DNA of 64,000 nucleotides, taken from positions 4,960,001-5,024,000 of the forward strand of contig NC_088936.1 in NCBI RefSeq assembly GCF_033473495.1, read 5' to 3'. Of the stretch, positions 1 to 10,739 are shown in pieces; the stretch's first letter is position 1; every line of letters starts with the position of its first letter. Below the pieces are notes generated by a model. It searched no databases, was not told where the DNA came from, and saw only the letters and a program-made list of their open reading frames with translations. A program made the translations under genes and the position numbers. The DNA comes from Cercospora beticola. Lineage: Eukaryota > Ascomycota > Dothideomycetes > Mycosphaerellales > Mycosphaerellaceae.

Positions 1-920
1 CCGCACGAAAGCGAGGCGAGGATGCTTCACTATACGCCGGCGAATACGGCAACAGGCCACTCTACCAGATGCTGGGATACTTCTCCATTATTGGATTGCT
101 GCGAGTGCACTGCTTGCTCGGTGACTTCAGCCTGGCACTCAAGACTCTGGACGACATTGAACTCAACAAGAAGGCCATGTTCGCCCGTGTCATGGCAGCC
201 AACTTCACCACCTACTACTACATCGGTTTCTCATACATGATGATGCACCGATACGCAGACGCTCTCCGCGCCTTCAACCACATCCTCATCTACGTCTCAA
301 GGACGAAGAACTTCCAGAAGGGTGCTCAATACGACAGCATCAGCAAGAAGAACGATCAGATGTACGCACTGGTCGCCATCTGTGTCGCTTTCCACCCAAC
401 GAGACTCGATGACACCATTCACACCGCTCTTCGCGAGAAGTATGGCGAGCAGCTCACTCGCATGCAGCGCGGAGGTCCAGAAGCTCTCCCTATCTTTGAA
501 GAGCTCTTCCGCAGCGCTTGCCCTAAGTTCATCTCGCCCACACCTCCTGACTTTGACAACCCGCAAATCAACGTCGACCCCGTCGAGCACCACTTGGCGA
601 TCTTCATGGAAGAGGTCAAGAACAACATCTACACGCCTACCGTTCGCAGCTACTTGAAGCTCTACACCACCATGGATCTCACGAAACTTGCTGGTTTCCT
701 CGAAGTCGACGCCGATACCCTCCGCAGCTGGCTCCTGGTCAACAAGCAGCGCAGCCGACAAGTCCGACACACCGGAGACGGCGGACTCCTCGAAGGTGAC
801 ATCGTGAACACCAGCGACCTCGACTACGCCATGGAAGGCGACATCATCCACGTCAGCGAAGCCAAGGTCGGCCGGAGGCTAGTAGATTGGTACCTTAGGA
901 ACTTGGCGCGGACGTACTAG
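1..920 (+). CDS. eIF3l: Eukaryotic translation initiation factor 3 subunit L, C-terminal part
   Basis: The frame is open from the window edge (codons from base 3) to a TAG at 918-920, so the 5' part of the gene lies outside. It gives about 305 residues. The segment PLYQMLGYFSIIGLLRVH followed by a long helical TPR-like region and a PCI-type end (YLKLYTTMDLTKLAGFLEVD, then a winged-helix-like tail) is the conserved C-terminal half of eIF3l. eIF3l is a non-core subunit of the cytoplasmic eIF3 complex and binds the 40S ribosome during initiation. No intron is needed in the visible part. The opposite-strand reading frames over this region are shadows. Confidence 0.93.
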   Translation, partial: ARKRGEDASLYAGEYGNRPLYQMLGYFSIIGLLRVHCLLGDFSLALKTLDDIELNKKAMFARVMAANFTTYYYIGFSYMMMHRYADALRAFNHILIYVSRTKNFQKGAQYDSISKKNDQMYALVAICVAFHPTRLDDTIHTALREKYGEQLTRMQRGGPEALPIFEELFRSACPKFISPTPPDFDNPQINVDPVEHHLAIFMEEVKNNIYTPTVRSYLKLYTTMDLTKLAGFLEVDADTLRSWLLVNKQRSRQVRHTGDGGLLEGDIVNTSDLDYAMEGDIIHVSEAKVGRRLVDWYLRNLARTY

Positions 921-2360
921 AAGCAAAGATGGGGCAAGATGACTGCGACATGCTGCAAAAGTACGCGGCGTTTATGGTGTATGAGCTGGACGGCAGCCAT
1001 GGGGTACAAGGTATGAGGTATGCATAGCAAGGCGTACCGGCATGAATGAGACGCAGCGGCTCGGCCACTCGCAGGGCTATCCTCTGCATAGGTCAAATGA
1101 ATCACAAAAGAAAATTTGATACCACATTGTGCATTTCCTCCTTCATGCTATCGTTTCAATTCTCGCAATCTAATCTTCTGGCCCAGGTTTGCATGTCCAC
1201 TACAACTCCATGCGGCCCGAGCGCCAATATGTACCACTCCGCTTAGTCGACATCAACACATCGCTGATACTCATTCAACACATACGACAAGATGATTGCC
1301 AACCTCTATCGTACCATGGCTTTCGAACACATTCTCCAGCGCTTCATCGACGACACCCACCAGAGATCATGGCCGCGACCCTCCTCAACAATCTTCTCAT
1401 TCCACCTTTCGCCAACCCACTCCTAAAACCGACGTGATTCGTAATTCTCGTTGTTTGCACTGCAGCAGCAGTAGCAGCAATTTCCGCATCCTGTCTCATA
1501 AGCCATTCCTCTTCAAAATTTCGCATTCTTGCAGTACTCTCATCAATGTAGCGCGTTGAAGTCGCTGTGGCGATGTGAACGCGAGTGTATGCATCTGCGC
1601 TTGCGTGATTGCTGTTGTCGTTTCGGGTTCCAGAAAGGTCCCGATCAATGTAGCTTTGCTTTTCGAGGCTCTGATACTCCGTTGTTGTGGAGGAAGCGGT
1701 AGAGCGATTCATGTTTTGCATGTGTGTGAGATGTCTCACTCGTGTCTTGTGGTTTGGTTGTGTAGCTCGGGGCTTGTGGTTTCTGCTTTGCTGCCTAGTT
1801 TGTCTTGTTCTTTTTGTGTGTCTGAGCGAGAGTAAGATTTGACGCCAGCGTCAATAAGTCAATCAATTTGAGAGTGCGAGAGTCGCTGTCTTTGCTGCTG
1901 TTTGAGAATAGGAAGGAGAAAGGAGAGGGAGAGAGACTGGGCTTTGGCCTAGAGCAGAGCGCTGGATTGGCTGTGAATGGGTCGCTCTAATTCAGGACTG
2001 CGGAGCTCTTCACTGTCTTTTGCGCGCTTTCCTGCATTATGCTTTGTACTGGCTGCGCTGCGCGCTGTGGCGTCTGCTTGGGCTTGGTCTCAATTGAGCA
2101 CTGCTGGCGCGGCAGGAGTTCTGCAGGATTTGGTAGCAGCCTTATACTGTGACTAGGCGTGGCCATCTTTGTGCTTGCCTTGATGGTTCCCTAGCCCATT
2201 CAGAGTTCGTCTGCCTTGACCGCGAGTTGGAAGCTGACATAGCTTCAGAAGATGTGGCGGGGACGAGTTGGTCTGCAGAAGCTTTGGAATGCTCTGGAGC
2301 TTGTGCTAGAGGACTGCTCGCGTTCCATGATCTTGATTTGCGTCCTAAGTTGTGGTCCGC
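921..2360. other. Intergenic, 3' sides of eIF3l and cyclin gene
   Basis: The two flanking genes converge here. Several short open frames exist on both strands, but none has a domain, a signal peptide or splice sites that join it to a longer frame. Bases 1880-1950 are purine-rich (GGAGAAAGGAGAGGGAGAG type). I see no gene. Confidence 0.5.
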
Positions 2361-3323
2361 TCACTCTCCAGCCTCGAAGGTCCTCCGTCTCTCGATCTCT
2401 GCTCTGAGTTCGTCCGAGTCCAAAGGCACGCGGCGGCCGCTCCATCTCTGCTTTTCTGCAAGCGCAAACCCTTCGATACTTCTCAGCGCAACAACGAGAA
2501 AGCCAAGCTCCTCGCGATCCACATCAAAGATCTCCCACCATTCAACTTCTGGAAGCTTCACATTAGTTTCGCGGGCGGCCAAGTAGATCGCTGCTGTTGC
2601 GAGGGCAGACGGCTGATGCGTAAGGTAAAGCAGCTGTGGACTCAGCAGTGCACTATTCAGGTGCTTGAAGGCGACTCTGGCCACTTTTTTGCCTGCTCCT
2701 GACTGGAAGACGTCCATCGTCTGCAGGTAGTTGATGCACAACGTATGTGGCAGCGCCACATGAGTCTGAAAGCCAAGGATTCGGAGCATGTTTGCTTCAA
2801 TCTCATAGAGGAATTGCCTCTCAGCTTCGTACAGCCCTTCGATGTAGTTGCACGACTCTGCGCGCCGCCTTTGCTCCTCTGCAGAGGCTATCTGATCAGG
2901 GCTTAGTTTTGACAGATACTGAAAAGTCAAGAGCACCTGTCGCGCGCTGACAGGATGGGCTGATGGTTTGGCAGTGAGGTAAAGGGCTGCGGCTCCAACG
3001 AGCTATGTCACGTCAGTTCGCTAGCGAACGGTGGGCGATCAAACAGCTGCAAAACATACCTTCGAGTCGTAGAGAAGCATGCTGCCGCCATCGGGGCCTG
3101 TCCAATATCTCTGCAGTATGACGAGACTCTGGGCAATGATCTCCTGTGGTAGGTGGAGGAGAATTCCCGCGGCTTGGACATGCCGCGCAGTCTCGTACCG
3201 GATTGAATCCTCGAGATCTCGCGGGAGGCCATCTAGTTGACTAGCCGACGTTTCGAGTTGAAGAGATGTGGCTAAAGTGTTCAACAAATGCGACAGCTCC
3301 CCGATCGAAGGCATTGGCGCCAT
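2361..3323 (-). CDS. Cyclin-L-like cyclin
   Basis: Two exons on the minus strand: 3323-3060 and 3002-2361, joined across a 57-base intron (donor GTATGT, acceptor ATAG) in phase 0, giving 301 aa. The N-terminal cyclin box has the L-type signature RHVQAAGILLHLPQEI followed by a LQRYW segment. Across the splice it continues into LVGAAALYLTAKP, and the second cyclin fold holds HVALPHTLCINYLQ and AIYLAARET. The spacing matches transcription/splicing cyclins of the cyclin L/K group, which pair with a CDK11-like kinase in the nucleus. The protein is shorter than metazoan cyclin L because it lacks the RS-rich tail; it ends with a charged stretch. A cyclin K/T-type assignment is possible but less likely given the QAAGILL motif. 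Confidence 0.85.
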
Positions 3324-4234
3324 ATTGTGCTGATCGCAGAGCGGTCTCTCGATGAGTGGTCACCAGAATAGATGCGTGCACAACTTGCCAACACTAGTCG
3401 TTCACGTACTGCTCATAGCGTCGAACGGTATAGGAAAGGTGATTTTTCCGACTCAGTCCGATGGTACTGTAGGCGCGCGTGGTCGACAAGAGTCGTCAGC
3501 GACTCAACAGTGAGCGCTCGTGCAAATGCCTGAGCGTGGTCCGAGAAGCAGCTTGCCCAGAGCGGTTCCCGATAGAAAGTAGGCGCTCGAAATAGGACGC
3601 GTGGTGTCGGAGGAGTCTGATTCGCGGAGAAGGGTGTTTGAGAACGACGGGCGCTTCCTCGTGTCGCTTGGATGCCAAGACGTCCCACCCGCGCGCCGAT
3701 CTCTCGCGCCTGCCCAGCTCATCCTCACCTCACCTTCGTCTCATGCATCACGACAACTGAAACCTAGCACGTTTCGACCTTTGACCCGACCGCGCAGCGC
3801 ACTCGTCTGTCGAGATGAGCAAGGACTTTTTCTGCACGCGCTGGCCACCGCACCGCTGGAAGCAGACGGCCATGCTGCCACCAGACTCGCCAGCCCTGCA
3901 TTCGGAATCACCAAGTACGACGCACTGCTTGTTTTGGAATCGAAGATGGCGTTGAATCCACCCGAGACCGTCTGCCCCGGCCTGTGTCGACTGTTTAGCA
4001 CATTGCGCGCCAAGCGCGAGACGTGCGAGGTAGGTGTGTATAAGAGCGTCGGCCCTCTGCTGTGCCACTCCTCTTCATCATCCCAGCATTGTGCGTTGTT
4101 TGCATCGTTTCTCTCGCTTTCACAGTCTTTAGCATCCCCCTCAGGTCTTGACGACCACTCCACACTCGTTTTGGGTCTGGTACCCATAACCTTGTTTGAG
4201 TCTTTCCAGCACTCTTTCACAAAAGTTACTCAGC
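3324..4234. other. Intergenic region upstream of cyclin and of the repeat protein
   Basis: This is a divergent promoter region between the cyclin gene (minus) and the secreted repeat protein (plus). Open frames on both strands lack recognisable domains. A TATAAG-like element at about 4039-4044 sits roughly 195 bases before the ATG at 4235, and the 4070-4230 stretch is CT-rich, as in many fungal core promoters. Confidence 0.5.
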
Positions 4235-6550
4235 ATGAAGTTCTCCCCAGCATTCATCGCTGCGGCCAGCATCATCGGCTTGAGCGATGCTGCGCCAAAG
4301 CTTCACGACCGCCAAGCCGATCCGTCTACGTGCGCCTGCTATGGTGGTGGGGCACCATCGGGCTATGGGCCTACAGTGACCCATACCCAGACACTTACCT
4401 CGACTGCAACTATTACCGAGACACAGACGCACACAGCTGTTCCAGAGTCCGACACTGAAGTCTCGCCGACCGAGGGAAGCAATGACAAGCCACCTGCCTA
4501 CGGAGCTCCGGGCACCACTTCCGCCGCTCAGCAATACAGCTACAGCATTGTCACCGTGACTATCACGAACGGCTATGGTCAGCCATCTGTGTCCCAGTCT
4601 ACCGCCTCTGTGCCAATCGAGGAATCGAGTTTGACCTCTGGCGCACCTGAAGCCCCTCCTGGGTATGGTGCGTCGAGCGGCGTTGTCATCAAGCCCGTCA
4701 CCAGCGCTCCTGCATTCACAACCGGCACCGCAATTCTGTCAGGTGGCTCTAGCGCGCCAGCTTCCACCGATTCCTCTCCAAGCCCACCTACAGATGGTGG
4801 TGACGAGCCGGCCCCACCTGGATACACTACCAGCGTCACGAACATCGAGACCACCTATGCAACCACGTGCCTTGCCAGCAGTGTCTACACGACGGACGGC
4901 ACTACGATTACCACGACTTATGACTCTTCGACTACTTCCACTGTCACTTCAACCATTAGATCTACCGTTACTGTGCCAGCTCCCGGCAGCACAGAAGTTT
5001 CCCCTACCGAGGGTGTGCCAGGGTACACTTCAAAGGATGAAGACAGTCCAACGACGACCTCACCTCCGGATTCCCCTCCTGAGTATTACACTACCACAAT
5101 TGCATCCACCACCGAGGTCATCGTTACCTCTTGTGCGCCAAATGCGTACGAGTGCCCAGCAGATAGCACTGTGAAATCGACGAGCACCGTCTACTTCACG
5201 ACCACAGTCTCCGGCACTCAACCAAGCAACACCGACGTCTCGCCAACTGGATCATCACCACCAGGACCTCCTGGCTATGGTCACTCAAGCTTGACGTATT
5301 CCTACACGTTCTCTGCCAACACCACAATTGTTTCTCCTACTGGAGGATCTGGCTACCCAGTTCCACCTGCTGACTACTCATCGAGCTCAGGCTCAACTGA
5401 GGTCAGCCCAACCCAATCTACGTCTGCTCCGATCTACCCAACTGGACCACCAAGTTATGGATCTCCATCTAGCTCCAGTGGTGGCTCTATTCCAAGCTTC
5501 TCGTATGTCCCATCTCCGAGCTCGAGCTTGGCCTATCCAATTGGATCCAGTAGTGCTCCTACTGCACCTGCCTACGGCGGCTCTTCCTCAACTACTGCCT
5601 ATGCATCATCTTCTAGCATCGCCTATCCTGTAGGCTCCAGCAGTGCTCCTACGGCCCCGGCCTATGGCGGCTCAACCTCTGCACCGGCATACCCTCAGTC
5701 CTCTGCTCCAGGATACGGTGCTAGCAGTTCAACCACTTCCTTCATTTACCCAATTCCAAGCAGCAGCACTGAGTCCAGTCCTGAGCAGTCCAGCTACGCT
5801 CCACCTGGATATGGGGGCTCCTCCTCTTCGGTCGCCTACCCAGTCTCCTCGAACACCGAGAAGCCCCAGCAGTCCACCGGCGTTCCACCAAGCTACGGAG
5901 GTAGCTCTTCTTCCTCCACAGGCAGCACTGAAGTGAGCCCAACCCAGACCTCGAGCGCCGAGGTTCCTCCTGGATACGGACAGCCAAGCTCTTCTTCTGA
6001 AGCCAGCCCAGAACAGACTTCTAGCGCAGCTGTGCCACCAGGATACGGATTGCCAAGCTCTTCCTCTTCTACTACTGAAGCCAGTCCAGAGCAAACTACC
6101 AGCGCCGCGCTTCCACCCAGCTATGGTGGTGGTGAGACAACAACAAAGACTACCGAATCCAGCCCCGAGCAGACCACCAGCCCCGCTTCTCCTCCAAGCT
6201 ACGGCGGTGGCGAGGACACGCCAACTTCTTCCGAAGCCAGCCCAGAGCAAACTTCAAGCGCCGCAGTCCCTCCAGCCTACGGCTCTCAAAAGCCGTCCGA
6301 GACTGAGTCCTCTCCAGAGGAGACTGCACCACCATCATATGGCGGAAATGACAACGACTCCGGCAAGCCAGACAACTACGAACCAGAAAAGCCATCGAAG
6401 ACCGAGTCTTCTCCAGAGCAGACTGCGCCACCTTCATATGGGGGCAACGACAACGGCAGCAAAGACAACGAGGCCGAAAAGCCAGACACCTACCCGAAAC
6501 AACCAAACAGCTACAAGCGCAGCAGGAACGCCCGCAAGTTCCGCGGCTAA
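4235..6550 (+). CDS. Secreted Ser/Thr/Pro/Tyr/Gly-rich repeat protein (cell-surface type)
   Basis: Single exon of 771 aa. I chose the ATG at 4235 rather than the in-frame ATG at 4196 because it starts a clear signal peptide (MKFSPAFIAAASIIGLSDA) followed by a Kex2-like HDRQ region. The rest is low complexity. The N-terminal half has Thr-rich blocks with TTTYDSSTTSTVTST-like runs and a few Cys. The C-terminal half is built of units of the form Ser-Pro-Glu-Gln-Thr-Ser-Ser-Ala followed by Pro-Pro-[GSA]-Tyr-Gly. More than a dozen Pro-x-Tyr-Gly motifs are present. The protein ends in a basic stretch, YKRSRNARKFRG, with no hydrophobic GPI signal. I infer an O-glycosylated cell-wall or matrix protein. 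No enzyme domain is visible. The PPGYG motif and basic end recur in the arabinofuranosidase at 23402-25545. Confidence 0.85.
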   Translation: MKFSPAFIAAASIIGLSDAAPKLHDRQADPSTCACYGGGAPSGYGPTVTHTQTLTSTATITETQTHTAVPESDTEVSPTEGSNDKPPAYGAPGTTSAAQQYSYSIVTVTITNGYGQPSVSQSTASVPIEESSLTSGAPEAPPGYGASSGVVIKPVTSAPAFTTGTAILSGGSSAPASTDSSPSPPTDGGDEPAPPGYTTSVTNIETTYATTCLASSVYTTDGTTITTTYDSSTTSTVTSTIRSTVTVPAPGSTEVSPTEGVPGYTSKDEDSPTTTSPPDSPPEYYTTTIASTTEVIVTSCAPNAYECPADSTVKSTSTVYFTTTVSGTQPSNTDVSPTGSSPPGPPGYGHSSLTYSYTFSANTTIVSPTGGSGYPVPPADYSSSSGSTEVSPTQSTSAPIYPTGPPSYGSPSSSSGGSIPSFSYVPSPSSSLAYPIGSSSAPTAPAYGGSSSTTAYASSSSIAYPVGSSSAPTAPAYGGSTSAPAYPQSSAPGYGASSSTTSFIYPIPSSSTESSPEQSSYAPPGYGGSSSSVAYPVSSNTEKPQQSTGVPPSYGGSSSSSTGSTEVSPTQTSSAEVPPGYGQPSSSSEASPEQTSSAAVPPGYGLPSSSSSTTEASPEQTTSAALPPSYGGGETTTKTTESSPEQTTSPASPPSYGGGEDTPTSSEASPEQTSSAAVPPAYGSQKPSETESSPEETAPPSYGGNDNDSGKPDNYEPEKPSKTESSPEQTAPPSYGGNDNGSKDNEAEKPDTYPKQPNSYKRSRNARKFRG
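5380..6460 (+). repeat. Degenerate in-frame coding repeats (SPEQT...PPGYG units)
   Basis: Within the secreted protein, units of roughly 20-30 codons repeat, each carrying a GAAGCCAGCCCAGAGCAGAC-like stretch followed by codons for Pro-Pro-x-Tyr-Gly. A separate unit, GGCTCCAGCAGTGCTCC-like, occurs twice near 5545 and 5635. Copies differ by substitutions and in spacing. Such arrays usually vary in length between strains; that is inference here. Confidence 0.7.
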
Positions 6551-7210
6551 ACAGCACATCCACTTACCTATCTTACAACTGAGCTGCAACTAGCAGTCAA
6601 AGCACCAAGCTTACCACATGTCTTGATAATCCCTTACCTACAACAAGACAATCGGGCACAGTCAAAAGGGGAACACGGGATCTATGGACACGGAAATGGG
6701 CATGGATATGAGACTTGTACGAATAGCATATCAAACAACAGCAACAAAATACTTGCACAGACAAAAACAGAGAACATTTGCACAGAATTGGGATGAAGGC
6801 ATGAGAGTATTGCATATAGACTTGCGAAATCATCAGAGATGAATATTCTTCGCATCAATGCGTGCCTCACAAGCCTCCGTAATGTGGAAACGACTCCACT
6901 GTCATTCTGTTTTCTACTCTGTACTGCACGACGGCCTTTCAATGAGCAGGGACACGTCCGGCAGGCGCAGTAGAGACATTGCAGCATGGCGTCAAATTTT
7001 CTGATGAGTACCTCAGACCGAATGCCATCTCATGTTGATCCTGATATTCACGATCAATGGCACGAATAATGTTCGATGTGCAGAAAGTCACATGGCACAT
7101 ACAATGACCACAACGCAGCGAGAAAATCTTTGTTTGTGCAAAAGAGATCATTCACAAATGGAAGAGCTGGCTGGAGCTCTGGAACTTGCGTTGTCCAAAT
7201 ACAAAGATAT
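6551..7210. other. Intergenic, convergent 3' ends
   Basis: The stretch lies between the ends of the repeat protein and MED17. It is AT-richer than its surroundings, with A-rich runs such as AACAACAGCAACAAAATAC near 6733. I see no gene in it; the short frames lack support. Confidence 0.5.
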
Positions 7211-9001
7211 CTAATCTTTTGCAATGTCAGCGAGAGCAGTCACAATGCTCCGAGCATCGCTGCCAACGTCTTCGAGCGTCCACTTTGCAGTCTCATTCCC
7301 GCCTTTGAGCTCCAAAGTGCCCTCGTCCGTATGCAGTTCTACTGAAGCCGACAGCTGACCAGCAGCTCCTTTTCTGACAAGCAGTCCACTCCTAGGCTGG
7401 AATTTCCAACCCTCGCATTCGGATGTAAGGTACTGAGCGACCGCGTCAGTGATATACTGATCAACGTCCTCCGTGAGGTCTTTGAGATTTGTCCAGTCAA
7501 ATGTCTGCCCCTCCTTGACGTAGCTGAAGGTGTGCCACACGGTGTCCTCAGGCGTACTGCCGACCGTGAGCTTGAAGGGTGGAAGCGAGGCAACTTCAAT
7601 GGAAGCCGTCGCCGATGATTGTCGGAAAAGAGCTTCGTACAGGGACTCGGTAGTTATTGTGCCTTCTGTATCGATCGGAAGTTCCACGCGTGCCTTGTGC
7701 ACAGTAGCAGGAATTTGCGCTCTCTTCAAGAGAGCACCCAATCTGTTAGCATATGCGTTGATCTGATGGACATTGGCACTATGACCCATGAACACCAGTA
7801 TTGGCGCAAGTATTTGCAAAGGCTCTTTACGGTCTTCCTTGGTTTTCATGGGGGCAGGGACTTCAGCCTTCTGTTTGGTGCGTTTGCGATGCGCTCGTCC
7901 GAGTAGAAGTCGAGCAGTGAGCATGAGTGCATTGGCAACTTGATCTTGCGAGCCGTCACTGTCCACATCGTTGTTTTCATCGAGCGACACCAGATCGAGC
8001 TCGACTTTGATACTACCAATGGCATCATTATACGTGAATGTGATCGAATTGCCTTTCATCGTCACGCCCTGCCCGTACAGGGTTCGAGACTCTCGGATCA
8101 TTTCGTGATATAGTTCTTCGTCAAAGAGACTGTCCCTTGCGTGACGAACTCTTGCTTCCAGTGTCGGCTCTCGTTCTTCCGGCAACAGTGGTAGCCTGGA
8201 AGTTCCCACAACGCGATTGCCCCTCTTCAAGATCGCTCTCACCGCCTGCGGACGGGCACCAATACCTCGTTCAAGTGTGATGTTGCCCTCGTCATCTTGG
8301 ATCAGTGCAGCCGTGGTCCGCCCTGACCTCGTGCTACCGTTGAAGCCAAAGTGCACGCACATGTGCTTCTGACCGGGCATCCGACTAACATTCCAGCCTT
8401 TTGCCATGATCTCCTTGATTTGTGACCAGTACCGCGCCTCTTTCCTAACATTATCCTGCAATCTTGCAGCAGCTGCGAGCAAGCTGTCTGCACTTTCACT
8501 GAGGGATTTGGCGCGTACGTTGGTCGCAATGATTCTGTTTTGAGCTTCACGAGCGGGATCGGCAGGAGTGCGAGCCCAGACATCTGCTCCGATGGAAGCT
8601 GTCGGCACAGTTTGCTTCGCTATCTGTGAGATAGTCGCAGCACCTTGAGCAGGGGCGTACGTCGATTCGAGGATGGAAATGGCATCGAGGGCGATCATGA
8701 TATCTTGGTGAGCCTGCCCGACGTGGGTGAGGAGCTGCTGCCGTATCCCATATAGATCCTGACGCGTAGTGGGCCTCTGGTCGCCATCTTGCACTTCATC
8801 GTCCTGCTCGTCGGCGCCATCGTCGGTGTTGGCACCAGATTCGGGGTTCTCATCTGCAGCCATTTCTGCCCTCAAGCTTTCTTCGGTGATGTCGCGAAAA
8901 TGGCCGCGCTCGAACTGCAGTTGCTGCAGCCGTTGCCCAAGGGTTGGCGCAGGCTCTCCGGACGACGCCCAAGGCGTGAGGGTGGCATCGTTCGCAGCCA
9001 T
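7211..9001 (-). CDS. med17: Mediator of RNA polymerase II transcription subunit 17 (Srb4)
   Basis: Single exon of 596 aa with ATG at 9001. It matches Med17 in layout: an N-terminal LQFERGHFRDITEESLRAEM segment, an acidic linker, then helical bundles (LLTHVGQAHQDIMIALDAIS) and the conserved ARYWSQIKEIMAKGWNVSRM block followed by HVHFGF-like CVHFGFNGST. The C-terminal half has alternating strands typical of the Med17 C-terminal domain. Med17 is the essential scaffold of the Mediator head module and bridges activators and RNA polymerase II in the nucleus. The length is normal for filamentous fungi. Its start lies about 280 bases from that of ISN1, so the two genes share a divergent promoter. Confidence 0.93.
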   Translation of the reverse strand: MAANDATLTPWASSGEPAPTLGQRLQQLQFERGHFRDITEESLRAEMAADENPESGANTDDGADEQDDEVQDGDQRPTTRQDLYGIRQQLLTHVGQAHQDIMIALDAISILESTYAPAQGAATISQIAKQTVPTASIGADVWARTPADPAREAQNRIIATNVRAKSLSESADSLLAAAARLQDNVRKEARYWSQIKEIMAKGWNVSRMPGQKHMCVHFGFNGSTRSGRTTAALIQDDEGNITLERGIGARPQAVRAILKRGNRVVGTSRLPLLPEEREPTLEARVRHARDSLFDEELYHEMIRESRTLYGQGVTMKGNSITFTYNDAIGSIKVELDLVSLDENNDVDSDGSQDQVANALMLTARLLLGRAHRKRTKQKAEVPAPMKTKEDRKEPLQILAPILVFMGHSANVHQINAYANRLGALLKRAQIPATVHKARVELPIDTEGTITTESLYEALFRQSSATASIEVASLPPFKLTVGSTPEDTVWHTFSYVKEGQTFDWTNLKDLTEDVDQYITDAVAQYLTSECEGWKFQPRSGLLVRKGAAGQLSASVELHTDEGTLELKGGNETAKWTLEDVGSDARSIVTALADIAKD

Positions 9002-9281
9002 GGCGGCGTGGTCAGTGGTGCTGCCGATTGAGGTCGGAGTTGCGACAAGGTGGGAAGATCATATCGGCGGGAAGACGCGACGCGCAGAGGCACGTCAGGG
9101 ATCGGCGACAGGGATTAGAGCGCTAAGCGAGCGCTAAGACCAGGCGTGCATGTGCAACGGCCAGGTCCGATAGCCAATGTTGAGTTGCTGTTTCTTCCAA
9201 TCTTCTCTCTCACTCTGAGCCTTCTCAAGTCACAATTCATCAGACACCAGAGAGAATCGCACCCAGATAAGCTTATCAAAG

Positions 9282-10739
9282 ATGACCACCCGATATCGTG
9301 TCGAATGTGAGCCAGCATGATTGTCAGCGTCCCAAGAACGAGCTGACACCTCGCAGATGCCCTGAAGGTTCGTTTGCCAAGCGAATGCGGTATAGATGAA
9401 TGATTGCTGATGCTGTATAGACGCACAGACGAGATCAGTTCGTAAGTTATATCTATCTGGAGAAAGGAGTTGAACCTTGTCTGATCCATATCAGATCGAA
9501 TGGATCAAAGGTCTTCTCGCAGTGCCATTTGTGCTGCTCTCCCAGCCCACCAACATCCATGAAGCGGACAAACCCAGCGTGGCCAAGATGGCCAAGTCAG
9601 CGCACGAACGCTATGCTCAGATCATGAAAGATGTCGAAGACCTGCTCGAGGATCATATTGCACATCAACGGCAAGGCAACGAGAACAGATCCAAGCTCAA
9701 ACTCCTCGTGCCCTCAGTCGGCACCTTCTTCACACCCTTACCTCTTCAAGATGCATTTGACTGGCAAGATAGGAAGCGGCACATCTCCTCCCGCCGCTTT
9801 GTGGCTCCGTCTTTCAATGATGTTCGACTTGTTCTCAACACAGCTCAGGCCATGGCTCTCACGAGATCCGGCAAGCTCGAACTGGTGACTTTTGATGGAG
9901 ATGTCACACTATATGATGATGGCCACAATCTCTCACCTGATAACCCAGTCATTGAACGCATTCTCGCACTCATGAGGAATGGCTCACGAATCGGCATCGT
10001 CACGGCAGCGGGGTACACAGAGGCTGAGAAATACTATCAACGTCTCTTCGGTCTCCTTGATGCCGTGGCGAGCGAGAAAGGTGATCTTGATCTCAACAAT
10101 CGACTTGTCGTGATGGGTGGAGAAGCCAACTTCCTGTTCCGATTTGATGCCAATGCTCCACACAAGCTTGAACCCGTTGCAGACGCGGAGTGGCGCTTGC
10201 CTGAGATGCAGACATGGACAGAAGAGAACATTGCCGACTTACTCGATGTTGCTGAAGCAGCACTGAAAGACTGTGTTGAGGCAATGAACATGCCAGTGCA
10301 AGTGCTGCGCAAAGAACGTGCCGTGGGCATCTATCCGCCGAAGGTATGATACGACCTCGAGAACGGCGTAGCCTTCTCAATCTCTGCTGACACTGTGATC
10401 CAGGGCAAACTCTCCCGCGAACAGCTCGAAGAAACGGTACTCGTCGTGCAACGCATCCTCGAAATGTCACCCGCCGGCAAACGCATACCCTTCTGCGCCT
10501 TCAATGGTGGCAATGATGTCTTTGTCGACATTGGAGACAAGTCTTGGGGTGTCATGGCCTGTCAGCGGTACTTTGGCGGAATCGAAGGAAGTCGTAGCTT
10601 GCACGTCGGAGACCAGTTCCTCAGTGCCGGGGCAAACGACTTCAAAGCGAGATTGGCGAGTACGACAGCATGGATAGCGAACCCAGCGGAAACAGTGAGC
10701 TTGCTGGACGAGATCCTGGAAATGGAGAATAGCAAGTGA
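9282..10739 (+). CDS. isn1: IMP-specific 5'-nucleotidase (ISN1), five exons
   Basis: Exons 9282-9306, 9357-9367, 9421-9441, 9495-10343 and 10404-10739 give 413 aa. Splicing the three tiny 5' exons yields the hallmark N-terminus: MTTRYRVEYALK, then THRRDQF, then IEWIKGLLAVPFVL. The second exon is only 11 bases. The HAD-type nucleophile motif TFDGDVTLYDDG is near residue 152; GIVTAAGYTEAEKYY and LHVGDQFLSAGANDFKARLA complete the phosphatase signature. The enzyme dephosphorylates IMP to inosine in purine salvage and is probably cytosolic. Introns are 50, 53, 53 and 60 bases. The donor of intron 2 (GTTCGT) is weaker than the others but is required by frame and homology. The gene faces MED17 divergently. 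Confidence 0.93.

Noticed and set aside
3601..4458. Plus frame of 285 codons
   Set aside because: It overlaps the start of the secreted repeat protein in another frame, has no domain and covers a promoter region.
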